A stretch of DNA of 64,000 nt from Micrasema longulum. Taxonomy: Eukaryota > Arthropoda > Insecta > Trichoptera > Brachycentridae. Position numbers and translations under genes: made by a program. The stretch's first letter is position 1. The number at the start of each line of letters is the position of its first letter. Below are positions 1 through 10,990 of the stretch, in pieces. A model generated the notes under the pieces. The model was not told the origin of the DNA, did no database searches, and saw only the letters and a program-made list of their open reading frames with translations. The stretch spans positions 248,001 to 312,000 of the forward strand of contig JAGVSM010002393.1 in NCBI GenBank assembly GCA_022494885.1, given 5' to 3'.

Positions 1-207
1 CGGGCAGAATGGTGAACGTTACACAGTGTGTAAAGTGGCCGCTTAAACCAGCCAATCGTCGACGGGTCATAAGCCCTGTATATACCTAGACTTCTATATT
101 ACCTTCTCTGAAATGTTCTTTATCTCTGTTGTAATATGTTAATATTAACAGCTCCCCAGGGAGTTGAATCCATTCCTTGTCTACAAAAATTTGGACAAAC
201 TCAAAAT
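1..207. repeat. Foldback MITE family, one arm (cut by window start)
   Basis: This is one arm of the window's commonest repeat. It reads from gcagaatggtgaa through acacagtgtgtaaagtggcc, cataagccctgta, cctagacttctatatt and gctccccagggag to the terminal motif tttggacaaactcaaaata. The same order is found at 1763-1975, 24590-24745, 40972-41165 and 44031-44165, and the reverse complement at other loci. Only this arm lies in the window; the partner arm, if any, is off the left edge. No coding potential. Confidence 0.85.
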
Positions 208-1590
208 ATTTATACTATTTGTGCCACTCAATAAATTATATAAATGAGTCTTCTTATATTACCGCGACCATATTGTACTATTTGTGCCTCTGAAAATATG
301 ACACAAATGCGCACATTTATTTTATTAAAACCAACGTTTAAAAGGCACAACGTTGTTTATTTAAAATCACTGAACTTCCCCTTTCTCGGTTGTTATTTTC
401 GAATCGTTTTTCTAAGTCCCAAAAGGCATTATTTTCCTAAAGCAACCCCCAGCAACGCGCCGCGCCACGTCCCATTATTCGTATATCTGGGTAAGTCAGG
501 CCGCGTGAGACGCGTTAAGCTATGGTTTCCTAAGACAGCGGTACCGTCACAAAGCGGCCGTCACGGGACGGCGGATGACGTCATTAAAACGTTGACTATG
601 TAAATCAATGGCGCTGGTTTCCTAGAGAGCGTTGACCGTGAACGTAACGTCGAAGCAACGGTGCCGCCATTTGCAGGACGGCCGTCACAGCGGTGCGAAC
701 TGTTTTCGAACGGTTTTTGTCGCGAAGCGGTGACCGTTTGGCTGTCAAAATGAGTGCAAACGTGGTGCGGAATGTTGAAAATGTCGAAATATTGATTAAT
801 TTTGTAAAAATCATGACGATTTATGTAATGGAAGGGCAAAGACTATTAAAAAGTCGAGTTGAAACAAAGTTCGTGAAGAAATATCGGGACAACGCTTGAA
901 ATATCAGGTATGTACTAAAATGTAAATAACAATAGAATCATATAAAAATAACAGAGCAAATGTTTATAAGCTACAAGAAAAAAGCTAAGCATCTATCATA
1001 ATGTTATTTTTCTAATTCAAAACATGTATTATAACATTGTTTATACGTAATAGATTCCAAGGAATCCTAACCTATTTATTGTGTCTGCAGATAATTGGTT
1101 GAATTCTATATTAAAATTTCGTAAGGTATCCAAAGTAAAATGCTTTTATTGGATTCAATTATCCTTTAATTTTTTTATTTACAAGGGTGTAAAATGTGAC
1201 GCATTTTGTCTTGTAAGGACATTATCAAACTTTTTATTAGGTTACCTTACCAAATCCTAACCTATTTTGAAGTTGACATTTTATGAAATAACACACAACA
1301 TTTCAGATTAAAAGTCACATGGGTGTGATTTAAAATAAGGAGTTCTCCATGAATATTAAAGAGCCAAGAAAAATGCCTGGAACATAATCTTAACAGAGTA
1401 AGTTTGATGAATTTTAAATAAAATATGCCCTCTGAACATGAAATGAATACAACAAATTTGTCGATGGATACAAATAAGTATACCAATGTAATTCTTGTAT
1501 GAACATTACTATAATATTTTTTCTGCATTAATTATTACATTTATTTATTCTAGAAAGCTACAAACACCAAAGAGTAGTCACCAACATAAA
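208..1590. other. Unclassified sequence with a CpG-dense block at about 425-760
   Basis: No gene is supported here. The part from about 425 to 760 is clearly richer in G, C and CpG than its AT-rich flanks. Its segment near 505-560 (gttaagctatggtttcctaa, then cggtaccg and cggccgt) matches the reverse complement of 8565-8705 in the same order, so both are probably ends of one DNA-transposon family. The short ORFs through this block have no recognisable domain. The rest, 780-1590, is AT-rich with nothing I can name. Confidence 0.5.
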
Positions 1591-1980
1591 CAATTTTTGT
1601 TACAACTGAGAGGGAAAACATTTTTGAGAAGGGAATACTGAATTTGCGTCGTAGGTGAATTGGTTCAGGCGAATAAATCTCACCCAAATGATAAAAGTTT
1701 CAGCTCTTTGACTTCACAAAAGAAAACAGATGGAAGAGTTGAGGAAATGTGATGTTAAAACATAGGCAGAATGGAGAATGTTACAATGTGTAAAATGCCT
1801 ACTTAAACCAGCCTATGACAGAGCATAAGCCCTGTAAGTGCCTAGACTTCCATATTCCCTTCTCGAAAATGTTTTCCCTCTCTGTTGCAACAAATTTAGA
1901 ACTAGATAACTCCCTAGGGAGGAAATCCAGCCTGTCTGCAAACATTGGACATACTCAAAACATTGTTTTTAATGAGTAAA
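1590..1980. repeat. Foldback MITE, internally deleted copy
   Basis: A short left arm (gagagggaaaacatttttga, gaagggaatact) is followed directly by the central segment (aggtgaattggttcaggcga, aaaagtttcagctctttgac) and then by a full right arm (gcagaatgg to ggacatactcaaaacattg). Compared with the full copy at 24285-24745, the left arm has lost its end and its tcatgacctgtc part. No ORF of interest. Confidence 0.85.
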
Positions 1981-2273
1981 CTTATGGCACAGAAAAACGA
2001 TTAAATGTAGACATACTTGGGACTTATTAATACATTTGTTCCAGGATTCTTATCACCGAATTCAATTAAATAATATGGTATGTAAATGAGCTCCCATTTA
2101 TATTTGAGACAAGTTCAAACTAGTTTTATAGCAACTCCATAAACACCAGTAATAAGTTCTTATTTAGATACATAAGGTAGGTTGCAATAACTTTCCTGTA
2201 TATTCATTGTGAATTTTATTTTCAGAATAAGTACATACTACAAAATTATTTTCACCCAAGTGCAGATCAAGAT
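1981..2273. other. AT-rich spacer
   Basis: Nothing recognisable between the foldback MITE and the gypsy relic. Further retroelement sequence could be too decayed to read here. Confidence 0.4.
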
Positions 2274-2710
2274 ATGAGTAGTGAGAGGGTAGATACTCTC
2301 CCGATAGTACTACTAGATTTGCTGTGCGAGTCGAACTCAAATGTTTGCCAGCAGAAATTACTAGGCTCCCGAGCGATTTCTTCACTGCCTCAACATGCAA
2401 GGACAAGGGGACATTCGTCAACGACCTACGACTCAGACTCGCAGACATCAGACAAACACCAGGCATCCACCACAGTCCAAAGAAAACCTTTATCCACAAA
2501 GAACTTCTCAACACGAGCCACGTATTTATATTTACTGACTGCCACAGAAGACCATTCCAGAACGCCATACAATGTAGAACAGACGGGAGACAAGACTTTC
2601 TGAAATCTACCTTCACTATTGTGATGGAAAAATCCAATGACACCATACCCACAGCAGTACTTACTTCGGACTCACCAGATCCACCTCCAGGAAGGCAGAC
2701 ACTCCCCTGA
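2274..2710 (+). pseudogene. Ty3/gypsy retrotransposon integrase C-terminal relic
   Basis: The + strand carries the end of a gypsy-type pol gene in two frames. The frame at 2274 gives RVDTLPIVLLDL, like the conserved W-x-D-x-LP-x-VLLG region after the integrase catalytic core. A shift near 2315-2325 moves to a frame with LKCLPAEI, LPSDF, RLADIRQTP, FIHKELLNTSHVFI and RRPFQNAIQ, matching the order of the family's CSPAEL, LPGEF, P-region and THVFVR-x-D blocks. The expected YGTTLR segment is missing between the two LP motifs. Catalytic residues, reverse transcriptase and gag are absent, so it is a dead 3' fragment. It stops at 2708-2710, about 80 bp before the inverted-repeat structure starting at 2791. 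Class is confident; family is not. Confidence 0.75.
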
Positions 2711-2790
2711 AATGAACACTTCCCAGAATAATACTGATCATAAAAACAAAAATGTACTAATAAATATGAGCAAACTATTTTTACCTGGAT

Positions 2791-3105
2791 GCAAATTATG
2801 TTTTAAATACCTCTTATGAATGTACACATTATTGTAATTCCATTTTGTAATATAATTTTATATGTATTCTTCTCCGTTTTTTATATCATGAGAAATGTAG
2901 TTTATACTCACATAATATATTTTCTATTACATAATATTTATGTAAATTTAGGATTATAATGAAAAATCCTCAAGTATGCTATACTAAAATGATTTCGTGT
3001 TTAGCATTAGGTCTTATACTCATATATATACATATAACTCATAAAATATTAGTTCTTTATACAAATATGAACCAAACTTTTCTTCTTTAAATATCTCTTT
3101 GTAAA
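2791..3105 (+). repeat. Left arm of large inverted repeat
   Basis: This arm reads as an imperfect reverse complement of 4880-5194 over about 315 bp. Matching landmarks include ttatgaatgtacac against gtgtatattcataa, actcacataatatatt against aatatattatgtgagt, and ttagcattaggtcttatac against gtataagacctaatgctaa. Divergence is moderate, so the structure is not recent. No ORF. Confidence 0.75.
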
Positions 3106-3121
3106 AAGAGATATTTAAAGA
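3083..3121. repeat. Short near-perfect hairpin
   Basis: ttctttaaatatctcttt is followed two bases later by the reverse complement aaagagatatttaaagaa, giving a stem of about 18 bp. It sits at the inner edge of the left inverted-repeat arm and probably marks the junction where the palindrome was made. Confidence 0.7.
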
Positions 3122-3292
3122 AAAAAAGACAATAAATTTAAGTTAATTTAAAAAAACATCTTAAAAAAAATAATAACATATTATGGTAAAAAAAGCAATA
3201 TATTATTTTTAAATGCTATTCTAAAAGTAATTCAAATAAGTTTAAAAATATAAAACCAGCAGTGAAAAAAGAAAGAATAAAAGTCTTTCAAG

Positions 3293-4027
3293 TGAAATGT
3301 AAAAGAGCATCAGAAATTCAAATATATTAAAAAAATATTTTGTACTTTCTCCAGCCTGTCAATATAAGTAATGTATTGTGGATTCCAAATTATGGATGTA
3401 AATTCTAGGTGAGTACTTACATAGCTATAATAGAGTAATAATGAATTGATTACAATGTCTGCTTTGTAATGACAAATGTATTCTTTATGTTTGTTGTTAC
3501 TATGTAAAATACTATATTATATTTTGACAGACTAATAAAATGAATTTAATTATGATTCAAAGAGGTTGGATATATACTTGTATGATAGGGAGCAGATGAT
3601 ATTCCTAAAGAGTTAAAAGTTATACAATACTGTGTTGTGGGGTACATAAATTATTAGTTAAACGCTGAAGACATTTTGGTTTCGAACTTACAGTTTGTAG
3701 TTATGTATATTATTACATATGGAAGTTATAAGTATATATTATGGTGTCTGTAAGAAGTAAGTGTATAATAATTGTAATTTTTCAGAAGAAATCTGTACAG
3801 TTTATATATAGTAAGCAATATTAAGTTCTGATGTTCCAGTATAAATTGTTACTACAATTATTACAAGTTTATATATGTATATTAAAGAAAACGTAAAGTA
3901 AAGTGAATTCTGGTTCTTTTGTTTTACAAAGAGATATTTAAAGAAGAAAAGTTTGGTTCATATTTGTATAAAAGTACAAATATTATATGAGTTACATATA
4001 ATATATGCGTATAAGACCTAATGCTAA
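3293..4027 (+). repeat. Tandem duplication, copy A (about 735 bp)
   Basis: This is repeated at 4037-4978 with small differences. Shared landmarks are gtactttctccagcctgtca, aaattctaggtgagtactta, caaagaggttgga, acgctgaagacattttggtt and ggttcttttgttttacaaag. The last part of each copy also forms the inner part of the right inverted-repeat arm. No coding sequence seen. Confidence 0.85.
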
Positions 4028-4036
4028 GTAATCTCA

Positions 4037-4978
4037 CGAAATGTAAGAAAGCATCAGAAATTCAAATGTTTTAAAAAATATGTTGTACTTTCTCCAGCCT
4101 GTCAATATAAGTAATGTATTGTGGTTTGTAAGTTATGAATGCAAATTCTAGGTGAGTACTTACATAGCTATAATAGAGTAATAATGAATTAATAACAATG
4201 TCTGCTTTGTAATGACAAATGTATTCTTTATATTTGTTGTTACTATGTAAAATACTATATTATATTTTGACAGACTAATAAAATGAATTTAATTATGATT
4301 CAAAGAGGTTGGACATATACTTGTATGATATGGAGCAGATGATATTCCTAAAGAATTAAAAGTTATACAATACTGTGTTGTGAGGTACATAAATTATTAG
4401 TTAAACGCTGAAGACATTTTGGTTTCGAACTTACAGTTTGTAGTTTATTTATTTATTTTATTTTATTAAATATTTGGGTAAATCATAAGAACGCAAATAT
4501 TTCTTTTTTAAAAAAATAAAAAATAAGTATTAAAAACAACAACTTTTTAACATAAAAAGACCAATAAAGTTTTCATAAATTAAAAAGATATAAACATTAA
4601 ATGTGACAAAAAAATAAAAAATAGATAAGAATTTTAAGTGAGAAAAGAATAATTAGTAATGTATATTATTACATATGAAAGTTATAAGTATATATTATGG
4701 TGTCTGTAAGAAGTAAGTGTATAATGATTGTAATTTTTCAGAAGAAATCTGTAGAGTTTATATATGGTAAGCAATATTAAGTTCTGATGTTCCAGTATAA
4801 ATTGTTACTATAATATTTACAAGTTCATAAATGAATATTAAAGAAAACATAAAGTAAAGTGAATTCTGGTTCTTTTGTTTTACAAAGAGATATTTAAAAA
4901 AGAAAAGTTTAGTTCATATTTGTATAAAAGTACAAATATTATATTAGTTACATATATATGGGTATAAGACCTAATGCT
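4037..4978 (+). repeat. Tandem duplication, copy B, with a 210-bp insertion
   Basis: It matches copy A (3293-4027) except for an extra segment at about 4442-4653. The insertion starts with repeated ttta and includes atttgggtaaatcataagaa and cgcaaatatt, a motif seen again at 11036-11067. It looks like an antisense LINE 3' end inserted after the duplication event. Confidence 0.8.
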
Positions 4979-5194
4979 AAACAAGAAATCGTTTTAGTAT
5001 CGTTATCGTTTGAGAATTTTTCATTATGATCTTAAATTTACATAAATATTATGCAATAGAGAATATATTATGTGAGTATAAACTCCATTTCTCATGATTT
5101 ACAAAAAGGAGAAGAATACATATAAAATTATAATACAAAATGGAATAACAATAATGTGTATATTCATAAGAGGTATTAAAAGCATAATTTACAT
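4880..5194 (-). repeat. Right arm of large inverted repeat
   Basis: Imperfect reverse complement of 2791-3105 (landmarks given there). Together the arms and the duplicated interior make a structure of about 2.4 kb that could fold back on itself. The region from 5195 to 5640 is AT-rich with no further feature. Confidence 0.75.
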
Positions 5195-5647
5195 AAAATT
5201 TTGCATACTATAAAACTATGTAATAGTACTTAATGTTTCCTAAATAAAAGAAAAAATATTTCTTTCTCTTATTTCTGTTTACAGGATATCATGATTTGTT
5301 CACCAAAACACTAGAAATTGGCCCTGTGAAGGAATAGAACGCACCAAGATCAGTTACAAATAAAAATGTAGTTATTGCATATATTATTTTTATTTAATCA
5401 AAAATATACACCTTTTATTTTATAAATTATTATGTAATGTATTTTTTAAAATTATTTGAGTATGATCTTCTTCTTCTCTGGTCTCAATCCTGGGATTGGC
5501 TGGCAGCAATTCCTTTCATTCTTCTCCTCCATTCCTCCCTGTCTTGTGCGGCTCATTTAAAGTCAACATATGATGAGCAGCGCACGTCCTCTAATAGGTC
5601 CTCCAGGTACTCTTGGCGTGGGCATCCCCTAGAATTTGTTCCCTCGG

Positions 5648-6290
5648 TCATCCCCTCCATTGCACATGCAGGCCTTCTTGACGTATTACATGACCGATCC
5701 ATCTCGCTCGCCTTTCGGACAAGGTCCTGAGCAGGTGCCTTCCACCTTCGATTCTTTGGAGAACCTCCTCATTTGTAATGTGGTCTCTCCAGGAAATTCC
5801 TAGTAGTCTTCTATAGGACCACATCTCAAAAGCCTCTAGTCTCTGTTTATCTCTTTCGGATACGCACCATGTCTCGCAGCCATACATCAAGATACTCCAT
5901 AAATAGGTCTTGATTAGGAGTATTCTTAGTTTTAGGTCTATATTATTTGATTCTTTTATTTTGGACCTTTTATTAAATGCAAGTCTAGCTTGATGTATAC
6001 GGCTGTCGACCTCGCTCTTAGACCAACCGTCCCACGTTATTTTGCTCCCGAGGTAGAGAAACTCCTTGGTGTTCTTTAGTGGTATTCCCGACATCACTAC
6101 TCTCATCTGGTGTTGCATTCGGCCTACAGTCAGTAGCTTTGTTTTGTCTTTATTTATCTTCATACTGTAGTTATTTTGAAGAATGCTTTCCATAGTTGTA
6201 AGGGCTCTTGCAGTTCTTCTTCACTTTCAGCAACCATAGCAATATCGTCAGCAAACCTTATCATATCCCATTTAGTATGATATTAATAAC
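5648..6290 (-). pseudogene. Non-LTR retrotransposon reverse transcriptase, C-terminal relic
   Basis: Read on the minus strand, about 6270-6235 encodes MIRFADDIAMVAESEEEL, containing the catalytic F-A-D-D box (motif C) of a non-LTR reverse transcriptase. One base appears missing near 6200, since the run CAAGAGCC should read CAAAGAGCC to keep frame. After that an open frame of about 180 codons continues from 6193 to 5648. It has the family's downstream signature: KTK near the start, PLKNTKEFLYLGSKIT, SILMYGCETW, RLEAFEMWSYRRLLGISW, and ARWIGHVIRQEG. The layout fits RTE-like or related endonuclease/reverse-transcriptase LINEs, though the clade is uncertain. No endonuclease domain is present, so it is a 5'-truncated dead copy. 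Confidence 0.85.
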
Positions 6291-6499
6291 AATAATTACA
6301 GGATTAAATAAACTAAAATTAGTTATTATATAGATGTGATTATAAGTAATTATGATATTTTACAAATTGCAAATATTTATCTATAAATCCAACATACTCA
6401 AGGAATACTATTTAAAAGTTTAACATATAACATCAAATCAGAGAGACTAAACATATATTATATAAACTATAAATCATATATTTGTTTTTACATTATAAA

Positions 6500-6665
6500 T
6501 TTAAGATGTTTCTATCCCCTTGTATCAAACACACACTCACCCTTTCCACAAACCCACCCTCACACTCATATACACTAACTCTCATATTCACATACCTACC
6601 AAAACCTCACTCAACTCCAGCAATATTACAGAACATTTAAATCAAAGCTTTCTCTCACTCTCTAA
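6500..6665. repeat. Low-complexity CA/CT-rich stretch
   Basis: Runs of cacactcaccc, cacaaacccaccctcac and actctcatattcaca make up a pyrimidine- and CA-biased tract on the + strand. No unit is long enough to call a clean microsatellite. Confidence 0.5.
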
Positions 6666-6829
6666 GACTTGCAAATTAATAATACAATAATAAGCTCCAC
6701 TCGTTTGACGATAACAGCCGAACCTCGCTTCTAAGTTATCGTTTTGAAATTTACTCAAGAGTAAATATTCTACTTTATGTATGGAAAATATATATAGGAT
6801 CAACATTGAAAACGCATCCAATGTAGTAA

Positions 6830-7480
6830 TGGGGGATTTAAATTTTTGTACACCTAGAGACTAACTCTCAGGTATTGAGAGTCTCCAAGTTTTTAACCAA
6901 AGGGACATGTTTCTTAGAAAATTTTTATGATCTACACTATCTTCTCTAATGGGTTCCTTGTGAAGATTGTTGAATCTCTGAAATTCAAATACACTTTACC
7001 CATTTACAATCTTCCACCATCTACAAAATATACTTTTAAAATCTAGAGTACTCTCGGGTTCTACAAACAGTTCTGGATTTTTAGGCGCTACGCCCTTTAA
7101 ACCCACCAATTGTTTTCTCATTAAAAACTTTTAACTCTAGGGATACATTTTGTTTTAGAATGTTGCTTGGATATAGGACTTTGTATGATATCATGTGCCC
7201 AAATTTGATCAAGGTTTTTTTTTCAAGATCATTAATGAATTTCGAATGTTGAAATTGAGCGTCTAATATTATACTGAAATCATTTAAATGAGGATTATTT
7301 TGAATTGATCCAATTATTGCAAACACACTTAATAAAATGTAAGTACAGGATCAAATTTGAAAAATAAAGTTCTACTATTATCTAAAGGGTGAGGTAAACT
7401 AGGGAGTAATATTTTATCTGTTTGAAACAATTCAAATGCCTTTTTTGTTAATAGCATTATTATCGGATATCAAAGATATT
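6830..7480 (-). pseudogene. P-element / THAP9-like transposase relic
   Basis: The minus strand carries the middle of a P-superfamily transposase broken by frameshifts and stops. From about 7478 it reads LISDNNAINKK, then after a one-base shift AFELFQTDKILLP, then LPHPLDNSRTLFFKFDPV, resembling the family's D-NN-x-x-N and HP-x-D-x-SR-x-x-F-x-x-FDPVH region. A stop follows near 7338. An 81-codon open frame (7326-7081) continues with IQNNPHLNDF, MISYKVLYPSN, LELKVFNEKTIGG, like the family's YKALxPSNLExQxVxLALxVFxEKT block. Further down are RWWKIVNG, FNNLHKEPIREDS and FLRNMSLWLKTW. THAP domain and N-terminal half are not recognised. The element cannot make active enzyme. The alternative of a domesticated host THAP9-type gene is unlikely given the breaks. 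Confidence 0.72.
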
Positions 7481-8514
7481 GTGAAGTAGGCCTTGTATAC
7501 AAACTCCTGACGTCACTGCAACCTGTGAAGATCTATTGTGATGGATTAAATTAATTAAAAACAACTACTGCACAACATCATTATACTTACAGAGGAATAT
7601 TTTTCTTTAATGAAATGAACAAAGATAATAAAAAGTACAGTCAGGAATACAATATATTTAAGAAAGAAGTAAAAAAATTACATCTATAATTCTTCTTTAT
7701 GTAACACTGATTGAAAACATCGTTAATATCTTTTTTGTAATTTATTTATGTTATTCTAAAATAATCTATTATAAGACGTCACTCCCGATTATGTACACAA
7801 GAATTGTTTATTTCTTTTACGTAATGGGAAACGTTAATGTAAATATATGTAATTGATTAATGTAAAAAATTGTATTTAATATTATATTTAAATTTGTTAT
7901 TAATAAATTTTTAAAAAAATCTATTGCACCTATAACTTTAAGAAATCCTCTCATACAAAATAAGCCGGATATAACTAGATTTGTTCTGGACACTGGCTTC
8001 ATTATAATATAGTCCGGTGTTTTTCATGCCAATTGATGTTGATGTTGAAATAGTTTGGTGACTAAATTCGTGTATATCAGCAGAGTCGTCTTGAATCTGG
8101 AAGATTTATCAAAAGTTAATATCTATAGGCATTAAACATTTACGTATTTAAAATTGTCAAATGAATTGACAGAAACGATACTTACATATTGCCAAAATTA
8201 TTATTCATTACATACCTCATTACTACCCAGTACCGAATAGCAAATAGGCCCTGGAGTTCTACTGGTATTTTCTCATCTCGTTTGTGTCCTTCCAAATCGA
8301 GTTTTACTAGAGTAATTATGCGCCTCATATTTTCCTTCGAAAAACAGTATTTCTCCTTGAATTCACTGTCTTAAAAATCTTAAAAAGAGTTGACTCTTTT
8401 TTTAATACAATTTTCGTGCACGAGAAGGTCGCATGCCTTCGAAAATGTTTAAAATTAAATAAAACTGTGACAAACTATTCATAAATAACGACAAATATGA
8501 CAGATCGCATTCTA
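7481..8514. other. AT-rich sequence, possibly upstream part of the P-like element
   Basis: No gene is confidently supported. On the minus strand there is a possible donor after ATGAG at about 8213 and an acceptor (cttccag) at about 8098, flanking short open stretches (8390-8214 and 8097-7950). If real, they could be upstream exons of the transposase, which in P elements has introns. I see no diagnostic residues in them. Confidence 0.25.
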
Positions 8515-8725
8515 GGGCATATTTTTGACAGATAAGCTGCCGTGGCCGCCAGATATGACAACGTTTTCCTAGGAAACCACTCTCTAGTCACCGTTTCGGC
8601 GGCCGTTCACCGCATCACCGTTCGTACGGCCGTTAAGATATCGGCACCGTTTTCCTAGGAAACCCAAGCTTTACGCTGGGGATTTCTTCCACGGTTGTTT
8701 TGACTCCTGTGCCCCCCCTCTGCCC
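8515..8725 (-). repeat. CpG-rich transposon end, related to 505-720
   Basis: This CpG-dense block has two copies of ttttcctaggaaacc (around 8565-8580 and 8650-8665) and ccgtttcggcggccgt. Its reverse complement follows the same order as 505-560: gcgt, aagct, ggtttccta, cggt-ccg and cggccgt. It lies upstream of the P-like transposase relic in that gene's orientation, so it may be the 5' end of that element, but this link is inference. Confidence 0.45.
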
Positions 8726-9093
8726 TTTAATAATGCAGTACGTTTGGCTCGTTTTCGCTGAGAATATCAGAAAAATTCCCACCAGTTTATGGCGATTGTA
8801 GAGGCAGCATCGTAAAACCATTTTCGGGTTTACGAGTCAGTGTAAAAAGAAACCCTATCTCTAAAAAAGTTAACGAGATATTATACAATAATCGAGAAAG
8901 TCTATAAATGTTTTTTTCTTACTCCTTTAGTACTTTTACTTCAAATTTATGCTGATATCGAAATATAGGAATAAACTTCTACGCTCAATCCTTTGTTCTA
9001 TTTATTTAATAAAGAAAATCCAATAGTTTTTATTTATTCACGTTTGATTAGTCTTTATTTAATAATTTATTTGTTAAGTAATATTTTTACAAT
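8726..9093. other. Unclassified AT-rich sequence
   Basis: A minus-strand ORF ending in the CpG-rich block (8821-8633) begins MVLRCCLYNRHKL. The paired cysteines are faintly like the start of a THAP domain, but spacing of the remaining ligands cannot be confirmed. Otherwise nothing is seen. Confidence 0.2.
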
Positions 9094-9543
9094 CAATTGA
9101 ACGTAGAGTTATGCAGAAAAGTCCACAATTTTGAAAAAATGAGAAATTGCTGAATATTGAATATTATATTGAATTCAGAAGGTCAATTATATGTTCTATT
9201 CAAAACAGTAAAACTACTTTCATACAAAATTATGTAATAATTACCACTTGAAAATTTCTTGATGTCAAAATGTCATGAAAATTAATGTCACCTCATACAT
9301 TCAGAGTTAGTATGAGGTTTCGTTCAATATTAGATCTAGCTGTTATAATATATCTGTCAAATACACAATTAAATTATATTGTATTATTAAAAAATGATAG
9401 CATGTATTATTTATCGTTTTCCAAAGTAAAAAAACATTCCTACTGTTGTGTACATTTGATTACTCACTCTTTTCACAAAAGTTCTATTATCTCAGTTTCA
9501 CTTTTATACAGCTGGCTGCTTTCTGCATAACTACGTTCAATTA
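9094..9543. mobile_element. TIR MITE, about 450 bp
   Basis: The left end caattgaacgtagagttatg, then cagaaa, is mirrored at the right end by tttctgcataactacgttca, then att, with a 2-bp difference. The interior is AT-rich without a supported ORF. A solitary end of the same family (gctttctgcataactacgtt) lies at 60009-60030. The target duplication is not clear. Confidence 0.7.
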
Positions 9544-10630
9544 CTAGTTAGAAACTCAAATATTTAAAAAACTATAAAATGATAATACATAAATACCAAT
9601 TTAAGTATCAAGCAATACAAAATTTTTCAAATAATAATTTGTTTTTTAATTTTTAAAATCAATCATCTTGAAAAAAAGTTTAGTATTTTGTTTTTGTTGC
9701 TGAAAACAGTGTAATTTCTTAAATTATTTTGATATTTCATTTCCGATAAAGGTCTACATTTTTTTTGCTTATATTTTGTTCTTAATATTTGTTATTGTCT
9801 GTGTTGCTTGAAATTTAAAGAGAGTAATCCCCCAAAATAAAATCTTCGTTTTCAGTTTCGCGAATATTAAAAAAAAATGTAATCCATATAATAAGATTTT
9901 ACAAAACTAACTCATTGTTTATATACAAAGCACGTCCTAAAAATAAATACACTTACCCTTATTTTTAATTACTAGTAATTTTATTATTTTCTACCGTCAT
10001 TGATGGTGGTGTTTCGTTATATTCCTCGTCATTATTTTGTGTTATGTGATTTTAAGCAAAGAAGAAGCGTAACAGACGAATATTTCCATAATCCGAAAGA
10101 TATGAGGAGAGTCACGTCATATTGTCACTCGACGATTTTATTTTGTCGGCTTTCAAAATGCCTCCGTAACTTAATTTTCCCGTCGCTTGAGTCGCGAGGC
10201 GGATCGTTAAATTCCTCCCGACACCGGACTGAAAAAAGAGGAATTCTTCATAGAAAAGTGGAAAAATGCGATATCGTATTATATACCCCACCGTACTTCG
10301 CCGGTACTAACCTCTTCCTGGCTGCGCCCCAACACCAGACATCCAGTTAACTTTAACCGAGGAAAAACGCTATTGATATTCTGCAGCCTCAGTAAAGGTT
10401 AAAGTTAATCCGACAATAAACTGTCGGAACTTGGGGTGACTTCTCATGGCGCCGCTTTATCGAACTGCTTAAAATGTTCCTCATGGCCCCTAACTAAAGT
10501 TAATCCGCTCGATTTTTCTGTCGTTTCAAAATACTGTATTTATTGTACAGAGTAATTCGGATCAATGTTTTTCATTGGGTTTTTACTGAGTTTTCCATTT
10601 GCTGACTTAATCGTTATTTATTTATTTAAA
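9544..10630. other. Unclassified; CpG-richer core at about 9990-10560
   Basis: The first part is AT-rich. The core near 10340-10520 has related motifs in both orientations: agttaactttaacc at about 10347 and ggttaaagttaatccg at about 10397, with aaagttaatccg again near 10496. This suggests a decayed inverted-repeat element. A 116-codon ORF at 10000-10350 has no recognisable domain and is probably chance. Confidence 0.35.
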
Positions 10631-10649
10631 CGCCTTATAGGATTTTACA

Positions 10650-10990
10650 TATTTTACATACGTGTATACAGATAAAGACAGACATGTATTTTACGCAGAA
10701 GTAGCAAAAATAAAAATGATTTTTAGAAGAAGAATAAAAATGTGAAAAAAAATCTGTACATATTAGTATAAAATATATGGGTAAACTTAACATATAGTAC
10801 ATACATATATTGCAGAGGAAAGAACAGATGTGCATTTTTAAATATAATGACAGACATGCATTTTACGCAAAAGTAGCAAAAATAAAAATGAATTTAGAAG
10901 TGTAAGAAATAAAAAAATAATCATCATTACATATTAGTAGAAAATATATGGGTATACATAATAATACACACATGAATACCAGAACTTGAC
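10650..10990 (+). repeat. Tandem duplication, two units of about 190 bp
   Basis: gacagacatgtattttacgc at 10678 recurs as gacagacatgcattttacgc at about 10850. Both are followed by agaagtagcaaaaataaaaa or its variant and by atattagta-aaaatatatggg. The neighbouring tttatttatttaaacgcctt at 10617 resembles an antisense LINE tail, so the unit may be LINE 3' UTR. Confidence 0.75.

Noticed and set aside
244..603. 119-codon ORF at the left end as a gene
   Set aside because: Its second half is driven by the CpG-rich transposon-like block, and the first half is AT-driven; no domain is visible.
10000..10350. 116-codon ORF as a gene
   Set aside because: No domain, no splice or promoter context, and it overlaps inverted-repeat motifs suggesting transposon-derived DNA.
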